Of a DNA stretch of 64,000 nt, positions 16,213-25,444 are shown in pieces. The position numbers were made by a program, and so were the translations under genes. The stretch comes from Candidatus Mediterraneibacter excrementigallinarum. Lineage in GTDB: Bacteria; Bacillota; Clostridia; Lachnospirales; Lachnospiraceae. The DNA is taken from assembly GCA_019120075.1 (NCBI GenBank), contig DWVT01000020.1, positions 21,463-85,462 on the forward strand, given 5' to 3'. Under the pieces are notes generated by a model that was given only the letters and a program-made list of their open reading frames with translations, had not been told where the DNA came from and made no database searches. Position 1 is the stretch's first letter. Each line of letters opens with the position of its first letter.

Positions 16213-17034
16213 TCACTCCGCCAGCTCTGCCAGCATCTCTTTTACCGTCTTCCCGTACACCGGATGTCTCTTATACGGCGCTATCTCCGCAAGCGGCTCC
16301 AGCACAAACTTCCTCTTATGCATTTCCACATGGGGAATACACAGATCATCCTCCTCACAGACCAGATCATCGTAAAAGATAATATCCAGATCCAGCGTCC
16401 TTGGACCCCAGTGTATGATCCTTTCACGTCCCGCCTCCTGTTCGATGCGGTGAAGTTCCTCCAGAAGTTCCCGCGGGTACAAAAGGGTTTCCATTTTCAG
16501 GCATCCGTTCAGAAAATCTGCCTGGTCAGTCACTCCGTAAGGAGGCGTCTCGATAAAGCCCGAAACCTTTTCAATCCTGCAGTCACGCAGGGATCTCAGT
16601 GATTCCACGGCATTGTTCAGATACGCCTCCCGATCTCTCATATTGGAACCGAGAGCGATATATGCCGTATGCCATCCCCGCTCAACTGATACGCTCACTG
16701 TTTTAAGCGGAAGCCGGACCGGCGCCCAGGGCTTCTTGATCGTCAGTCTCACTTTTCGGAGCAGCGGAATGGACAGGAGCATCTCTTCCGCCAGGCTCTC
16801 CGCTGCACGTTCCAGTAAATGGAAGGTATGTTCCCTTAAATATTTCTCTATAAAAGCACTTACCTCTCCGTAGTGGATGGACGCGGTAAGCTCATCTGTC
16901 TTTCCGGCTCTCCGCGTATCCGTATAAAGAACTGCTGTCACAAGAAATTTCTGTCCCAGCACGTTTTCTTCGGGGAATACCCCGTGATTGGCAAATACTT
17001 CCAGCTCTTCGATCCTGATCTCATCCAGTCTCAT
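16213..17034 (-). CDS. folBK: Dihydroneopterin aldolase / HPPK fusion
   Basis: A bifunctional folate enzyme of 273 residues counted from the ATG at 17034 (MRLDEIRIEELEVFANHGVF). Residues 1-118 are FolB: EVFANHGVFPEEN carries the substrate-binding region and VRLTIKKPWAPV the end of the fold. Residues 120-273 are FolK: AYIALGSNMRDREAYL, then FLNGCLKMET and the signature RTLDLDIIFYDD with HPHM-like IPHVEMHKRKFVLEPL. It cleaves dihydroneopterin and then pyrophosphorylates the product. It is the last gene of the fol operon, 38 bp after folP. Its stop codon lies in an outer helix of repeat element C. Confidence 0.96.
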   Translation of the reverse strand: MRLDEIRIEELEVFANHGVFPEENVLGQKFLVTAVLYTDTRRAGKTDELTASIHYGEVSAFIEKYLREHTFHLLERAAESLAEEMLLSIPLLRKVRLTIKKPWAPVRLPLKTVSVSVERGWHTAYIALGSNMRDREAYLNNAVESLRSLRDCRIEKVSGFIETPPYGVTDQADFLNGCLKMETLLYPRELLEELHRIEQEAGRERIIHWGPRTLDLDIIFYDDLVCEEDDLCIPHVEMHKRKFVLEPLAEIAPYKRHPVYGKTVKEMLAELAE

Positions 17035-17072
17035 CTTTTTTCCCTCACTCTTTCTGTGAATCCCAGGCATGA

Positions 17073-17888
17073 TCACAGGTTATGTTCCCTCATCAGCGCC
17101 TGTGTCATCCGGATCGCTCTCTTATTCTTTTCCACATCATGGACACGAACAAAAGCACATCTCTTCTGCACTCCGTACACCGTTGTCACCAGTGTGCCCT
17201 CTTCCCGCTGATCCGCCGGAAGGTCCAGAGTCAGTCCGATCACGGATTTCCGGGATGTGCCGAGAAGGATAGGATACCCAAGTTCATGCATGATCTCCAG
17301 CCGGCTGATGATCTCCAGGTTCATTTCGCAGGTTTTCCCGAATCCCACGCCCGGATCAAGCAGTATCCCATCTCTCCGGATCCCTGCATTTTCCGCGAGA
17401 CGGATACACTCCCGCATATCCTCCATAAAATCCGGGAGAAATGCATGATACTCCGCTTTCTCCCTGTTATGCATCAAACAGCACGCTGCACTGTATTCCG
17501 CAATGACTGAAGCCATCCGCCCGTCGTACTTCAGTCCCCAGATGTCATTGACCAGATCTGCTCCCGCATCCAGAGCAGCTTCCGCCACATAACTCTTATA
17601 TGTGTCAACCGATACAGGAACATCGAACTCTTTTTTCAGTGCCCGGATCACCGGCACAACTCTCTGTGCTTCCTCCTCATCCGAAATCTGTACATGTCCC
17701 GGCCGTGTTGACTCCCCGCCCACATCCAGGACATCCGCACCCTCTCTTACCATCTGTTCTGCGTGGCGCAGCGCCGCGTCCATTGTATTGTACTTTCCTC
17801 CGTCAGAAAAGGAATCCGGTGTGACATTGAGGATTCCCATAATATAGGTATTGTTTTCTGTGTCAAATTCTTTTCCGCCTATGATCAT
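17073..17888 (-). CDS. folP: Dihydropteroate synthase
   Basis: Condenses 6-hydroxymethyl-dihydropterin pyrophosphate with p-aminobenzoate; the sulfonamide target. The protein is 271 residues from the ATG at 17888 (MIIGGKEFDTENNTYIMGIL). This start overlaps the upstream HD gene's stop by four bases (ATGA) and has a GGAGA site, so an upstream in-frame start at 17957 is unlikely. Signatures are GILNVTPDSFSDGGKY and DVLDVGGESTRPG, followed by DIWGLKYD and LLDPGVGFGKT, all intact. It is the fourth gene of the fol operon. Confidence 0.97.
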   Translation of the reverse strand: MIIGGKEFDTENNTYIMGILNVTPDSFSDGGKYNTMDAALRHAEQMVREGADVLDVGGESTRPGHVQISDEEEAQRVVPVIRALKKEFDVPVSVDTYKSYVAEAALDAGADLVNDIWGLKYDGRMASVIAEYSAACCLMHNREKAEYHAFLPDFMEDMRECIRLAENAGIRRDGILLDPGVGFGKTCEMNLEIISRLEIMHELGYPILLGTSRKSVIGLTLDLPADQREEGTLVTTVYGVQKRCAFVRVHDVEKNKRAIRMTQALMREHNL

Positions 17889-18376
17889 ACCTTTATCTCC
17901 AAATTCTTTTTCTCTTTGCTCCAGTCGCACTGTTTCTCCGCAGGACAGGCAAAACACATTCTGGATGCCTTGTCGCTCTCATAGAGAAGCCGTTCCAGAG
18001 GCTCCGCGTCTTCCCTGAGCCTTCGGTGTCCTTTTATGGCTGTCAGGATCTGCCTTTTTTCTGTTTCTGTAAATGAAAACTCCCCGGGAAGCCCCGACAG
18101 AATCTTCTCTGCGATCTCTGTTCCCGCAATCTCATGAGGGATCTTCTTTTCATATTGGAAGGATTTTCCGATATCGTGGAGGACTGCTGCCGTGTAGATC
18201 ACATCTCTTGGAAATCCCAGTCCCTCCTCCAGGTTCCGTATATAGGCTATCCTCGCCACATCCAGAAGATGGGGCATCTGATGCCGGCAGAAGATCCTGC
18301 CCTCTTCCAGCTTTTCCAGCCGTTCATAATACTCCCGGTAGAGCGGATGCTCCCGGACTGCATTGACTCTGTCCAT
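17885..18376 (-). CDS. HD-domain phosphohydrolase in the folate operon
   Basis: The protein has 163 residues. The start at 18376 is chosen because GCAGGAGG lies just before it and because longer frames would invade folE. The HD metal site is complete: HLLDVARI with an early His, AAVLHDIGKSF (HD) near residue 68, and a later aspartate in YESDKASR. The C-terminus has three closely spaced cysteines (RMCFACPAEKQCDW), possibly a metal site. It lies between folE and folP and is coupled to folP by ATGA. Folate synthesis needs a phosphatase for dihydroneopterin triphosphate, and no Nudix enzyme is present here, so that step is a reasonable but unproven role. Confidence 0.8.
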   Translation of the reverse strand: MDRVNAVREHPLYREYYERLEKLEEGRIFCRHQMPHLLDVARIAYIRNLEEGLGFPRDVIYTAAVLHDIGKSFQYEKKIPHEIAGTEIAEKILSGLPGEFSFTETEKRQILTAIKGHRRLREDAEPLERLLYESDKASRMCFACPAEKQCDWSKEKKNLEIKV

Positions 18377-18458
18377 CTGTTTTCCTCCTGCAGCATGCCC
18401 TGTACTTTTTGTTTCCCGACCTTCTTTTCCGCCCAATACCGGGTCTGTTCTCTGCTTT

Positions 18459-19016
18459 CTATCTTCCCAGCATCCGGAAAAACCGCTCCTCCAATGCCGG
18501 ATCCTCTTCAAACAGCCCCCGCCTTGCCAGAGTCACGGTCCGGCTTCCCGGCTTTTTGATGCCGCGCATGGTCATACACATATGTTCCGCCTCCAGCATG
18601 ACAATGGCTCCTTTTGGCTGCATATATTCCATCAGTGCATCCGCGATCTGCCCGGTAAGCTGTTCCTGGATCTGAAGCCTTCTGGCAAACACCTCCACTG
18701 TCCTTGCCAGTTTGCTTAAGCCGACCACTTTCCCGTCCGGGATGTAGGCGATATGCGCCTTCCCGTAAAAGGGCAGTGCGTGGTGCTCGCACATGGAATA
18801 AAATGTGATGTCCTTTTCCAGTACCATCTCGCTTTTATCCGCGGAGAATGTCCTAGCCAGATGCACTCCCGCATCCTCATCCATTCCTCCGAACAGTTCA
18901 CTGCACATTCTCGCGATCCGGTCCGGCGTATCCTTTAACCCTTCCCGCTCAGGATTCTCTCCGATTCCCTCCAGGAAAAGGCGGACCGCCTGTCTGATTT
19001 TCTCCTGATCTGTCAT
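18459..19016 (-). CDS. folE: GTP cyclohydrolase I
   Basis: Opens GTP and forms 7,8-dihydroneopterin triphosphate, the first folate step. The protein has 185 residues, typical for bacterial FolE. Zinc and catalytic motifs are [11 protein letters not shown] (Cys and His ligands, residues 66-76) and CMTMRGIKK, which supplies the second zinc cysteine and substrate contacts. [19 protein letters not shown] and [12 protein letters not shown] are the conserved core. It overlaps the end of folC by four bases (ATGA), showing translational coupling. Confidence 0.97.
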   Translation of the reverse strand: MTDQEKIRQAVRLFLEGIGENPEREGLKDTPDRIARMCSELFGGMDEDAGVHLARTFSADKSEMVLEKDITFYSMCEHHALPFYGKAHIAYIPDGKVVGLSKLARTVEVFARRLQIQEQLTGQIADALMEYMQPKGAIVMLEAEHMCMTMRGIKKPGSRTVTLARRGLFEEDPALEERFFRMLGR

Positions 19017-20344
19017 CTTCCCACTCCTCTTTCCTGATCCAGCGCTTCTTTTACCTGTTCCAGATAGGACAGGGAACCAAAAGCCAGGATCACATCTTCT
19101 TTTCCAGCCTCGGCAAGTGCCTCCCGGACCGCCTGGTCAACACTCCCGTCTGCCTTCACGTGGACATCCGGGCATCTTCCCCGCACGGTCCCCGCCAGTT
19201 TTGCAGCAGGAAGTGTCCTTTTTGCATCCGGCAGATTTACCGTGTGTACCGTGGATGCCAGCGGGCACATGATGTCTGTGATCTTTTCATATTCTTTATC
19301 CTTAAAGACGCCCATGATACAGATCAGTTTCTTTTCCGGGAAATAGCTCTCCACCGATTCTCTGAGCCGCAGCGCCGCATCCTCATTGTGGGCACCGTCC
19401 AGCAGGAACACAGGATGTTCCATGACACAGGAAAATCTTCCCTGCCATACAGTCCCGGCGACGCCGTTTTTCACCGCGTCCGGGGTGATCCTGTACCCTT
19501 TCTTTCTCAGAGTCCGGATCACTTCCAGAGCTGCCGCCACATTCACGATCTGACTCTTTCCAGCCAGAGGACTGTAAAGCTCCGGGAATTCTTTATAGGA
19601 AAACCGGATTCCCCGGTAATCCTCTCGGATGATCTGAGCGCGCCCCGCCTGGGCGAATTCCAGTCCCAGCTTCTCTGCCCTTCTTTTCAGGATATCTGTC
19701 ACTTCCGGCTTCTGTACTGCTGAGATCACAGCACAGCCCGGTTTTATAATACCGGCCTTATTCTCCGCAATCTCCTCCAGCGTATTTCCAAGCACACCGA
19801 TGTGATCCATACTGATGCTGGTAAACACAGCGCAGACTGTATTTTTCACGATATTGGTGGCATCCAGTTCACCGCCAAGACCTGCTTCCAGGACAACAAG
19901 GTCACAATTCATTTCCTTAAAATATAAAAAAGCTATCGCCGTCTCTGCTTCAAACACGGTGGGGGAATGCTCCCCGGCCACTTCCATTCGGGCGATAGCA
20001 TCTCTTACTTTCTCTGTCAGATCCGCAAATTTCTCTTCCGGTATCCATCTTCCGTCTACCTGGATCCGCTCCAGATAGGAAACCACTGTCGGTGAAACAT
20101 ACCGCCCGATCCTGTATCCTGCCTCACTCAGTATCGTCGAAGTGTATGCAAGCACAGATCCCTTGCCATTCGTTCCTGCAATATGTATGAACTTCAAGTC
20201 ATCCTGGGGATTCCCAAGTTCACGCAACAGACCTCGAATCGTATCCAAGCCAAGTACACTTCCGTATTTCGACATTTCGTCCAAATATACCCTTGCTTCT
20301 TTATAGGTCACGTTCTTCGTTTCCTTTCTCTGTTCAGTTATCAT
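19013..20344 (-). CDS. folC: Bifunctional folylpolyglutamate / dihydrofolate synthase
   Basis: Adds glutamate to dihydropteroate and folates with ATP. The protein has 443 residues. The P-loop [11 protein letters not shown] is near residues 54-64, and [14 protein letters not shown] and the Mur-ligase-like C-terminal domain follow. [16 protein letters not shown] is the second conserved block. An alternative GTG start at 20311 ([17 protein letters not shown]) has an AAAGGA site and fits many homologues. It is first in the operon folC-folE-HD-folP-folBK. Upstream, 20350-20368 has a short imperfect palindrome that could be an operator. Confidence 0.95.
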   Translation of the reverse strand: MITEQRKETKNVTYKEARVYLDEMSKYGSVLGLDTIRGLLRELGNPQDDLKFIHIAGTNGKGSVLAYTSTILSEAGYRIGRYVSPTVVSYLERIQVDGRWIPEEKFADLTEKVRDAIARMEVAGEHSPTVFEAETAIAFLYFKEMNCDLVVLEAGLGGELDATNIVKNTVCAVFTSISMDHIGVLGNTLEEIAENKAGIIKPGCAVISAVQKPEVTDILKRRAEKLGLEFAQAGRAQIIREDYRGIRFSYKEFPELYSPLAGKSQIVNVAAALEVIRTLRKKGYRITPDAVKNGVAGTVWQGRFSCVMEHPVFLLDGAHNEDAALRLRESVESYFPEKKLICIMGVFKDKEYEKITDIMCPLASTVHTVNLPDAKRTLPAAKLAGTVRGRCPDVHVKADGSVDQAVREALAEAGKEDVILAFGSLSYLEQVKEALDQERGVGR

Positions 20345-20429
20345 ATCTCGTGCGAAACTTTTTCACACAGCGTTCATGATACCACTAAATGCCGGTATCT
20401 ACAAGTCTTTTTCCCAAGCGGAAGAATTC

Positions 20430-21433
20430 TTATACCTTCACATCTTCTTCGATCACGCACGTATGCTCCTTTGTCTTTTTATCATAATTCACTCCAACCA
20501 GCAGGATATCGCCCTGATAATCCGACAGGCTTTGGCAGTATTCCTTGCTTTTTATCTGTTCCAGAGCTCCTTGCGCGCTCTGATTCCACTTCAGTTCCAC
20601 AGCGAGATCGTATAACTCAGAGCATTCTCATCATTATATTGAATATGCGATGTTTCAAAATGTGCCTCCCTGATTCCTTCCGCCACCTGCGCTTCCTTCT
20701 TCTGCCAGACAACATTTAAAGTATCTGCAGAATCTTTCAGTGCCATGGAGACCTCTCTCCAATCCGACACGGACACAGCGTTAATATACTCTGCTCTCAC
20801 CTCACTGTTCGGGATAAACACACACCTCTCTCCCGGGTCATACCCCAGATATCCGAGGTGAATCAACAGTGTCAGCACATCATCCTCCGTGCGAAACGTG
20901 ACCATATCATTCGTAAAGCTTCCCGTATTTACCGGAACCCGCTCTCCAGCCATCATACTGAGCACGTCATCTTTAAGACCTTCGTAGTTCATATCAATAT
21001 ACATCTGAAGCGCCTCAAATGTCTCCGTCTGATTCCAGTAATTTCCGATTTTTCGGAACCGCATACAGTTCACCACAGAGCGAGGACTGTATACAGACAG
21101 AACATTTTCAAAGGAGTATCCATCATACCACTCTTTTACTTCTTCGGGATCCATGCTGTAGCGTTCACACAAATCCTCCACTTCTTTTTCTGTAAATCCT
21201 ACGTATTCGGCAAGAGGACCGGGATCGATCATGGAGAACTCGTCAAACATGTTCAGGGCAGAATGGGTCCCATACTATATCTTTGCTGCGGCTTAAAGGC
21301 TGACGCAAATATATTTCTGCATCGTATTTACAACACTGTTTGTATAACGAAGCAGCCCGGTCTTATCCACATAGATTTCCGATCTCACGATTTCCTCAAA
21401 CTGCTCGGCTCCCGGATTCAAATAGATTCCCAT
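20430..21433 (-). pseudogene. Degraded AAA-ATPase-like / PD-(D/E)XK nuclease gene
   Basis: Remnants are co-linear with the family that has an AAA-ATPase-like N-terminus and a PDDEXK-9 nuclease C-terminus. The start, with ribosome site GGAGGAG, reads MGIYLNPGAEQFEEIVRSEI and continues to NTMQKYICVS, just before where the Walker A (RPRRFGKS in intact relatives) should be. The sequence then jumps to YGTHSALNMFDEFSMIDPG near 21280, so the Walker A and B core is deleted. A second junction near 20598 joins SYTISL directly to AVELKWNQSAQGALEQIK, removing the first half of the nuclease domain and shifting frame. The protein cannot be active. These genes are common multi-copy families in gut Clostridia. 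Confidence 0.85.
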
Positions 21434-21603
21434 TTTGCTCCTCCCGTCATCCTGTCTCTTCTTTAATACTCTTTTTATTATATCCCAGCCCCGGGATTCC
21501 GGCAATGGAATCTTGACACCCGCTCCCTTTTCATGATATCCTAACTGTACCATTTATATTAGTACACTTCAAACACCGAAAAAAAACAGAGAAGAGGGAT
21601 GAT

Positions 21604-21996
21604 ATGATCACCATCGATTACCAGAGCAAGCTCCCCCTGTACGAACAGATCGCGGGGCGGTTCCAGGCCCTGATCCTGCGCGGGGTCCTTCCGCCGGACC
21701 GGCAGATGCCGTCCGTGCGCTCCCTTGCCGTGGAGCTGTCCATCAATCCCAACACCATTCAGAAAGCATATTCCCTTCTGGAACATCAGGGGTATATCTA
21801 TTCTGTCAAGGGCAAAGGGAATTATGTGTCAGACGTCACCGCGTTGGCAGAGCAGAAAAGAAAACTCATTCTGAAGGAAACAGAGCGTCTCCTCTCCAGC
21901 GGAAAGGAAATGGGGATCGCGCGCTCGGAATACACCGCAGTCCTCGACAGGCTTTACGGAAAGGAGGATCCAGATGATCGAACTGAAAAACCTTGA
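21604..21996 (+). CDS. GntR family (YtrA-type) transcriptional regulator
   Basis: A 130-residue regulator with an N-terminal winged helix: MITIDYQSKLPLYEQIAGRF, MPSVRSLAVELSINPNTIQKAY (recognition helix) and LLEHQGYIYSVKGKGNYV (wing). It has only about 50 residues after the DNA-binding domain, as in the YtrA subfamily, which controls ABC transporter operons and responds to envelope stress or antibiotics. It overlaps the following ABC ATPase gene by 23 bp and likely represses its own operon. The start at 21604 follows AGAGGGAT. Confidence 0.92.
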   Translation: MITIDYQSKLPLYEQIAGRFQALILRGVLPPDRQMPSVRSLAVELSINPNTIQKAYSLLEHQGYIYSVKGKGNYVSDVTALAEQKRKLILKETERLLSSGKEMGIARSEYTAVLDRLYGKEDPDDRTEKP

Positions 21997-22876
21997 CAAA
22001 ACATTCCAGGACATCCACGCCGTGGACCATATATCCGGCTCCATCCGGGAAGGCATGGTGTTCGGCCTGATCGGTTCAAACGGTGCTGGCAAAAGCACTC
22101 TCCTGCGCATGATCTCAGGCATTATCCGGCCTGACAGCGGAGAGGTCCTGGCGGACGGCAAACCGGTATACGAAAATCCTGAAATAAAATCACAGATCTG
22201 CTTTTTGTCGGATTCACCTTACTATTTTCCAAATGCGGACATCCGGCAGATGCGGGACTACTACGCAATGATCTACCCGTCTTTTAACCGGAAACTGTTT
22301 GATTCTCTGACAGAAAAATTCAAGCTGGAGCCCAAACGCAGGATCAGTTCCTTTTCCAAAGGAATGAAAAAACAGGTGTCGATCCTTCTAGGCATCTGTT
22401 CCGGCACCAGATACCTGCTCTGCGACGAGACCTTTGACGGACTGGACCCGGTGATCCGCCAGGCAGTGAAAAGTCTGTTTGCCTCGGAGATCATGAACCG
22501 GGATTTGACTCCGGTGATCTCCTCCCACAATCTGCGGGAGCTTGAGGACATCTGCGACAGCATCGGGCTCCTTCACCAGGGAAAACTTCTGCTCACACAG
22601 GATCTGGATCAGATCAAGTGCAGCATCTGCAAACTCCAGTGCGTTATCCCCGACTCCCACAGGGAGCAGGAACTGATCCGCCGCCTGCGGATCCTCCGGA
22701 TGGAGCGCACCGGCTCCCTTCTGACCCTGACCGTGCGGGGAGACCGCACAGAAGTTCTGAAACTGGCTCAGGCACAGAGTCCTCTTTTTGCGGAGGTCCT
22801 TCCCCTTACCCTGGAAGAAATATTTATCAGTGAAACGGAGGTGGCAGGCTATGACATTAAAGATTTCCTGCATTAA
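21974..22876 (+). CDS. ABC transporter ATP-binding protein
   Basis: The protein has 300 residues. Walker A is GSNGAGKSTLLR (near residue 34), and the Q-loop region, CFLSDSPYYFP, is atypical. The signature is SSFSKGMKKQ in place of LSGGQ. Walker B is YLLCDETFDGLD, with an H-loop in VISSHN. The FSKGM-type signature is common in the BcrA/YtrB-like export ATPases. The next gene encodes the membrane partner and starts 26 bp inside this gene. Together with the GntR regulator, this suggests efflux or envelope-stress export; the substrate is unknown. Confidence 0.93.
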   Translation: MIELKNLDKTFQDIHAVDHISGSIREGMVFGLIGSNGAGKSTLLRMISGIIRPDSGEVLADGKPVYENPEIKSQICFLSDSPYYFPNADIRQMRDYYAMIYPSFNRKLFDSLTEKFKLEPKRRISSFSKGMKKQVSILLGICSGTRYLLCDETFDGLDPVIRQAVKSLFASEIMNRDLTPVISSHNLRELEDICDSIGLLHQGKLLLTQDLDQIKCSICKLQCVIPDSHREQELIRRLRILRMERTGSLLTLTVRGDRTEVLKLAQAQSPLFAEVLPLTLEEIFISETEVAGYDIKDFLH

Positions 22877-24968
22877 ACTGATCCGGGAGGATATCCGGCA
22901 CAGAGGATGGGCGGCTGCGCTTTCCTGCATCGCGCTTTTTCTTCTGATGCCCGTATATGCCCTCCTTTATATGAGTACATTTTCCGATATTACACCCGAA
23001 TCCTTTAACTATCAGTATCTGACGGACTTCTTTCCCGGACTGCTCAACGGAGGGAGTATACAGATTCTCGCTGTGGGGATCGCGGTACTTGCCATTCTCT
23101 TCGCACTTACCGGATTCGGATATATCCATTCCAGAGAGAAGCTGGATCTTTACCACTCTCTTCCCATAACCCGTTCACGCTGGTTTATATCCGGATATCT
23201 GTCCGGGCTGCTTCTGTTTCTTGTTCCCTATCTGATCTGCTCCGGACTGACTCTTGCTGCCGGGGCTTCCAGGGGGATCATGTCGCCGGAGCTCGCCCTG
23301 CGGTGCGCCGAGGCAGTTGCTGGAGGGATCCTTGCCTACCTCGTTATTTACAGCGGATGCCTCCTTGCCGTCATGCTGACCGGAAGGACTGTTATAGGGC
23401 TTCTTGCTTCCGTTGTCATCATCGTGCTTCCGTTCATAATGCTGACATTATTTTCCGCTCTTCAGTCCGCCTTTTTCAAGAGCTACTACACGGCGGGTGT
23501 TCCGCTGGCCCAGAAACTTGCAGACTACCTTTCTCCGCTTGGGACTTTTTCTGAGCTGATCACTCAGAGCAGCGCCGGACACCTGACTTTTTCACTCCTG
23601 ACATCCGCAGTCGTCATGGCTTCGCTGCTGACCGTGATCTCCCTTTTTCTGTATAGGATCTATCCTTCAGAAGCCGCAGGGAGCGCCATCGCATTTCCGG
23701 TCATTGCACCGGTGCTGAAAGTCATCATCTGCATCCCCGCCTCCGTATTCGCCGGTCTTATGCTCAGGACGCTGATGGGGATTACAGACAATAATCTGAT
23801 CTGTCTGATCAGTCTTCTTGCCTCTGTAGTAGTCTGCGCCTTTATCGAGTTTATCTACACGGCAGATCTGAGGCTCCTGCTGAGAAACTGGCGTTCTACT
23901 CTTGTTTCCGTTGCCGGTGTACTGGTCATCCTGTGTATCTTCCGGTTCGATCTGACCGGATACGACACTTACCTGCCTGCCGAAGACCGGATCGAGGGCA
24001 TAAGCTTTTATCCAGACTCCTTTTCCAGTTATTTTTCTTATCCTGACACAAATTTTCCTTCCGAAGCCAATCTGGGATATTATGTGCCGGATGAGGAGAA
24101 AGATCTGGTCTATGCTCTGGCACAGTCCGGCATCGCCAATCTGGAAAACGGGATCACCGCAGATGATTTTTATAATAGACAGGAAAGCCAGATTCCTGAG
24201 GACAGCCTCCCTGTGGTCTTCCGTTATCGTCTTTCCGGCGGGCGCACCGTTTTAAGGCAGTATGCCGTAGAACGGGAGAAAATATCAGAAACACTGACAC
24301 AGCTGATGGAAGACAATGAATACAGAAAGGATCTTTTCCCCGTATTCCATATTGACCGCGATACAGTCTCTGCAATTGAACTCAGCGATGTCTATGGACA
24401 ATGGGAAAAATTGCAGCTGAATAAAGATCAGATAGATGCGCTGCTCGATGCATACGAAAAAGACGTTATGAAAATAAGCGCTGATACACTGATCAATGAG
24501 ACCCCCATCGGAGAACTCACCGTGGACTTTCCGTCCTCTGAAGGGATCGGGGAGCCCGATGTGATCGATCCGAGGTCAACCTACAGCAGTGCCGGTTATA
24601 CAATGTCGGTTCCCATGCTGTACCTTTATCCGGAATACGAAAACACACTGCAGCTCCTGGAAGAGTACGGTCATCCGGTTCATACGGAAATCAATCCCGC
24701 AGATGTGGCTTCCGTCTCCCTCTCCCTTTCCCGTGAAACCCTTGAGGCCGGAACATATGACGATCTTATCTCATCCCTGTCAGCCTCAGCAGAGAGGACA
24801 GATTATGAAGACATTTCTGAGATCACTGTCACCTCAGAAGAAGACATCAGCCTGATGCTGGGAACTGTTCACGGATATTACAGCAGGATACTGGATCTGG
24901 GATACAATTATACGAATTATCTGGATATCCAGTACAGAGATGGGAACTTCTACGGATATTCCTTCTGA
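22851..24968 (+). CDS. ABC transporter permease with large extracytoplasmic domain
   Basis: The protein is 705 residues from the ATG at 22851 (MTLKISCIKLIREDIRHRGW), chosen because it follows GGAGGTGGCAGGCT and gives a normal ABC-2 N-terminus. Residues 1-400 hold about ten membrane segments; FGYIHSREKLDLYHSLPITR is the typical ABC-2 cytoplasmic loop (residues 92-111). The last 320 residues or so are polar, contain no motif I recognise, and probably face the outside. It overlaps the ATPase gene by 26 bp, so the two are translated together. Elements H and D lie downstream. Confidence 0.85.
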   Translation: MTLKISCIKLIREDIRHRGWAAALSCIALFLLMPVYALLYMSTFSDITPESFNYQYLTDFFPGLLNGGSIQILAVGIAVLAILFALTGFGYIHSREKLDLYHSLPITRSRWFISGYLSGLLLFLVPYLICSGLTLAAGASRGIMSPELALRCAEAVAGGILAYLVIYSGCLLAVMLTGRTVIGLLASVVIIVLPFIMLTLFSALQSAFFKSYYTAGVPLAQKLADYLSPLGTFSELITQSSAGHLTFSLLTSAVVMASLLTVISLFLYRIYPSEAAGSAIAFPVIAPVLKVIICIPASVFAGLMLRTLMGITDNNLICLISLLASVVVCAFIEFIYTADLRLLLRNWRSTLVSVAGVLVILCIFRFDLTGYDTYLPAEDRIEGISFYPDSFSSYFSYPDTNFPSEANLGYYVPDEEKDLVYALAQSGIANLENGITADDFYNRQESQIPEDSLPVVFRYRLSGGRTVLRQYAVEREKISETLTQLMEDNEYRKDLFPVFHIDRDTVSAIELSDVYGQWEKLQLNKDQIDALLDAYEKDVMKISADTLINETPIGELTVDFPSSEGIGEPDVIDPRSTYSSAGYTMSVPMLYLYPEYENTLQLLEEYGHPVHTEINPADVASVSLSLSRETLEAGTYDDLISSLSASAERTDYEDISEITVTSEEDISLMLGTVHGYYSRILDLGYNYTNYLDIQYRDGNFYGYSF

Positions 24969-25079
24969 TGTCCCGGGAGAATGGCTGGAGCTTTCTGATT
25001 GAAGGAATCCGAAAACAACGGGAATGGAAGACGTATTCGCAGGAGAGGTGCATGGGCTCCGGTTCCGTTCCGAAAGCTA

Positions 25080-25200
25080 AGAAAATTCTAAAAACTCTGG
25101 GAACTGACTAAAAACAATCTGCAAGGCAACACAACTCGCTTACGCTCAAACAATATTGCCTTGCAGATTAACGTCAGTTTCCAGAGTTTTAACATTTTCT
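25080..25200 (-). repeat. Reduced member of the structured-element family, copy H
   Basis: A long hairpin has arms 25091-25108 with 25173-25190 (17 of 18 plus a wobble) and 25116-25129 with 25156-25169 (14 bp perfect), and an A/T-rich extension to 25080 and 25200. Its apical part, read on the minus strand, is GAGC-GTAA-GCGAG, a GNRA loop (25143-25140) closed by GC/GC exactly as in the full copies. P2, P3 and the conserved internal loop are missing. It lies 111 bp past the ABC permease stop, and 245 bp past the SpoIIE-type gene in the sense orientation. Confidence 0.6.
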
Positions 25201-25291
25201 ATCACTTTCTCCAACCGGGCCGTTCCCCCGGGAGGCAGCGCGCGTCCCAGACTGTAAGGAATAACTGAAATCTGCCGGCCGGATGCACCCA

Positions 25292-25426
25292 GCCGGGAAG
25301 GTATGCTGCCTGAGGGCCGTTAAAACAATGCCGGCACTTAGGCCGCGTCCTTTGCGGCCTTACGTGTCTGCTGCATTGTTTTCCGAGCGGGAGCGTGTCC
25401 GAGGGCAGCATACCTCCCCGGCGGAC
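25292..25426 (+). repeat. Dispersed structured element, copy D
   Basis: P1 is 19 positions (25292-25310 with 25404-25422), 18 paired. P2 AAAACAATGC/GCATTGTTTT is at 25322-25331 with 25373-25382. P3 AGGCCGC/GCGGCCT encloses the loop GTCCTTT. The GNRA loop GGGA at 25389-25392 is closed by GC/GC. The tail is GGCGGAC. An outer helix, 25264-25274 with 25439-25449 (10 of 11), passes over the stop codon of the convergent phosphatase gene. The 476-bp gap 24969-25444 holds only copies H and D. Confidence 0.87.
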
Positions 25427-25444
25427 GCCCCTCGCCCACAGATC

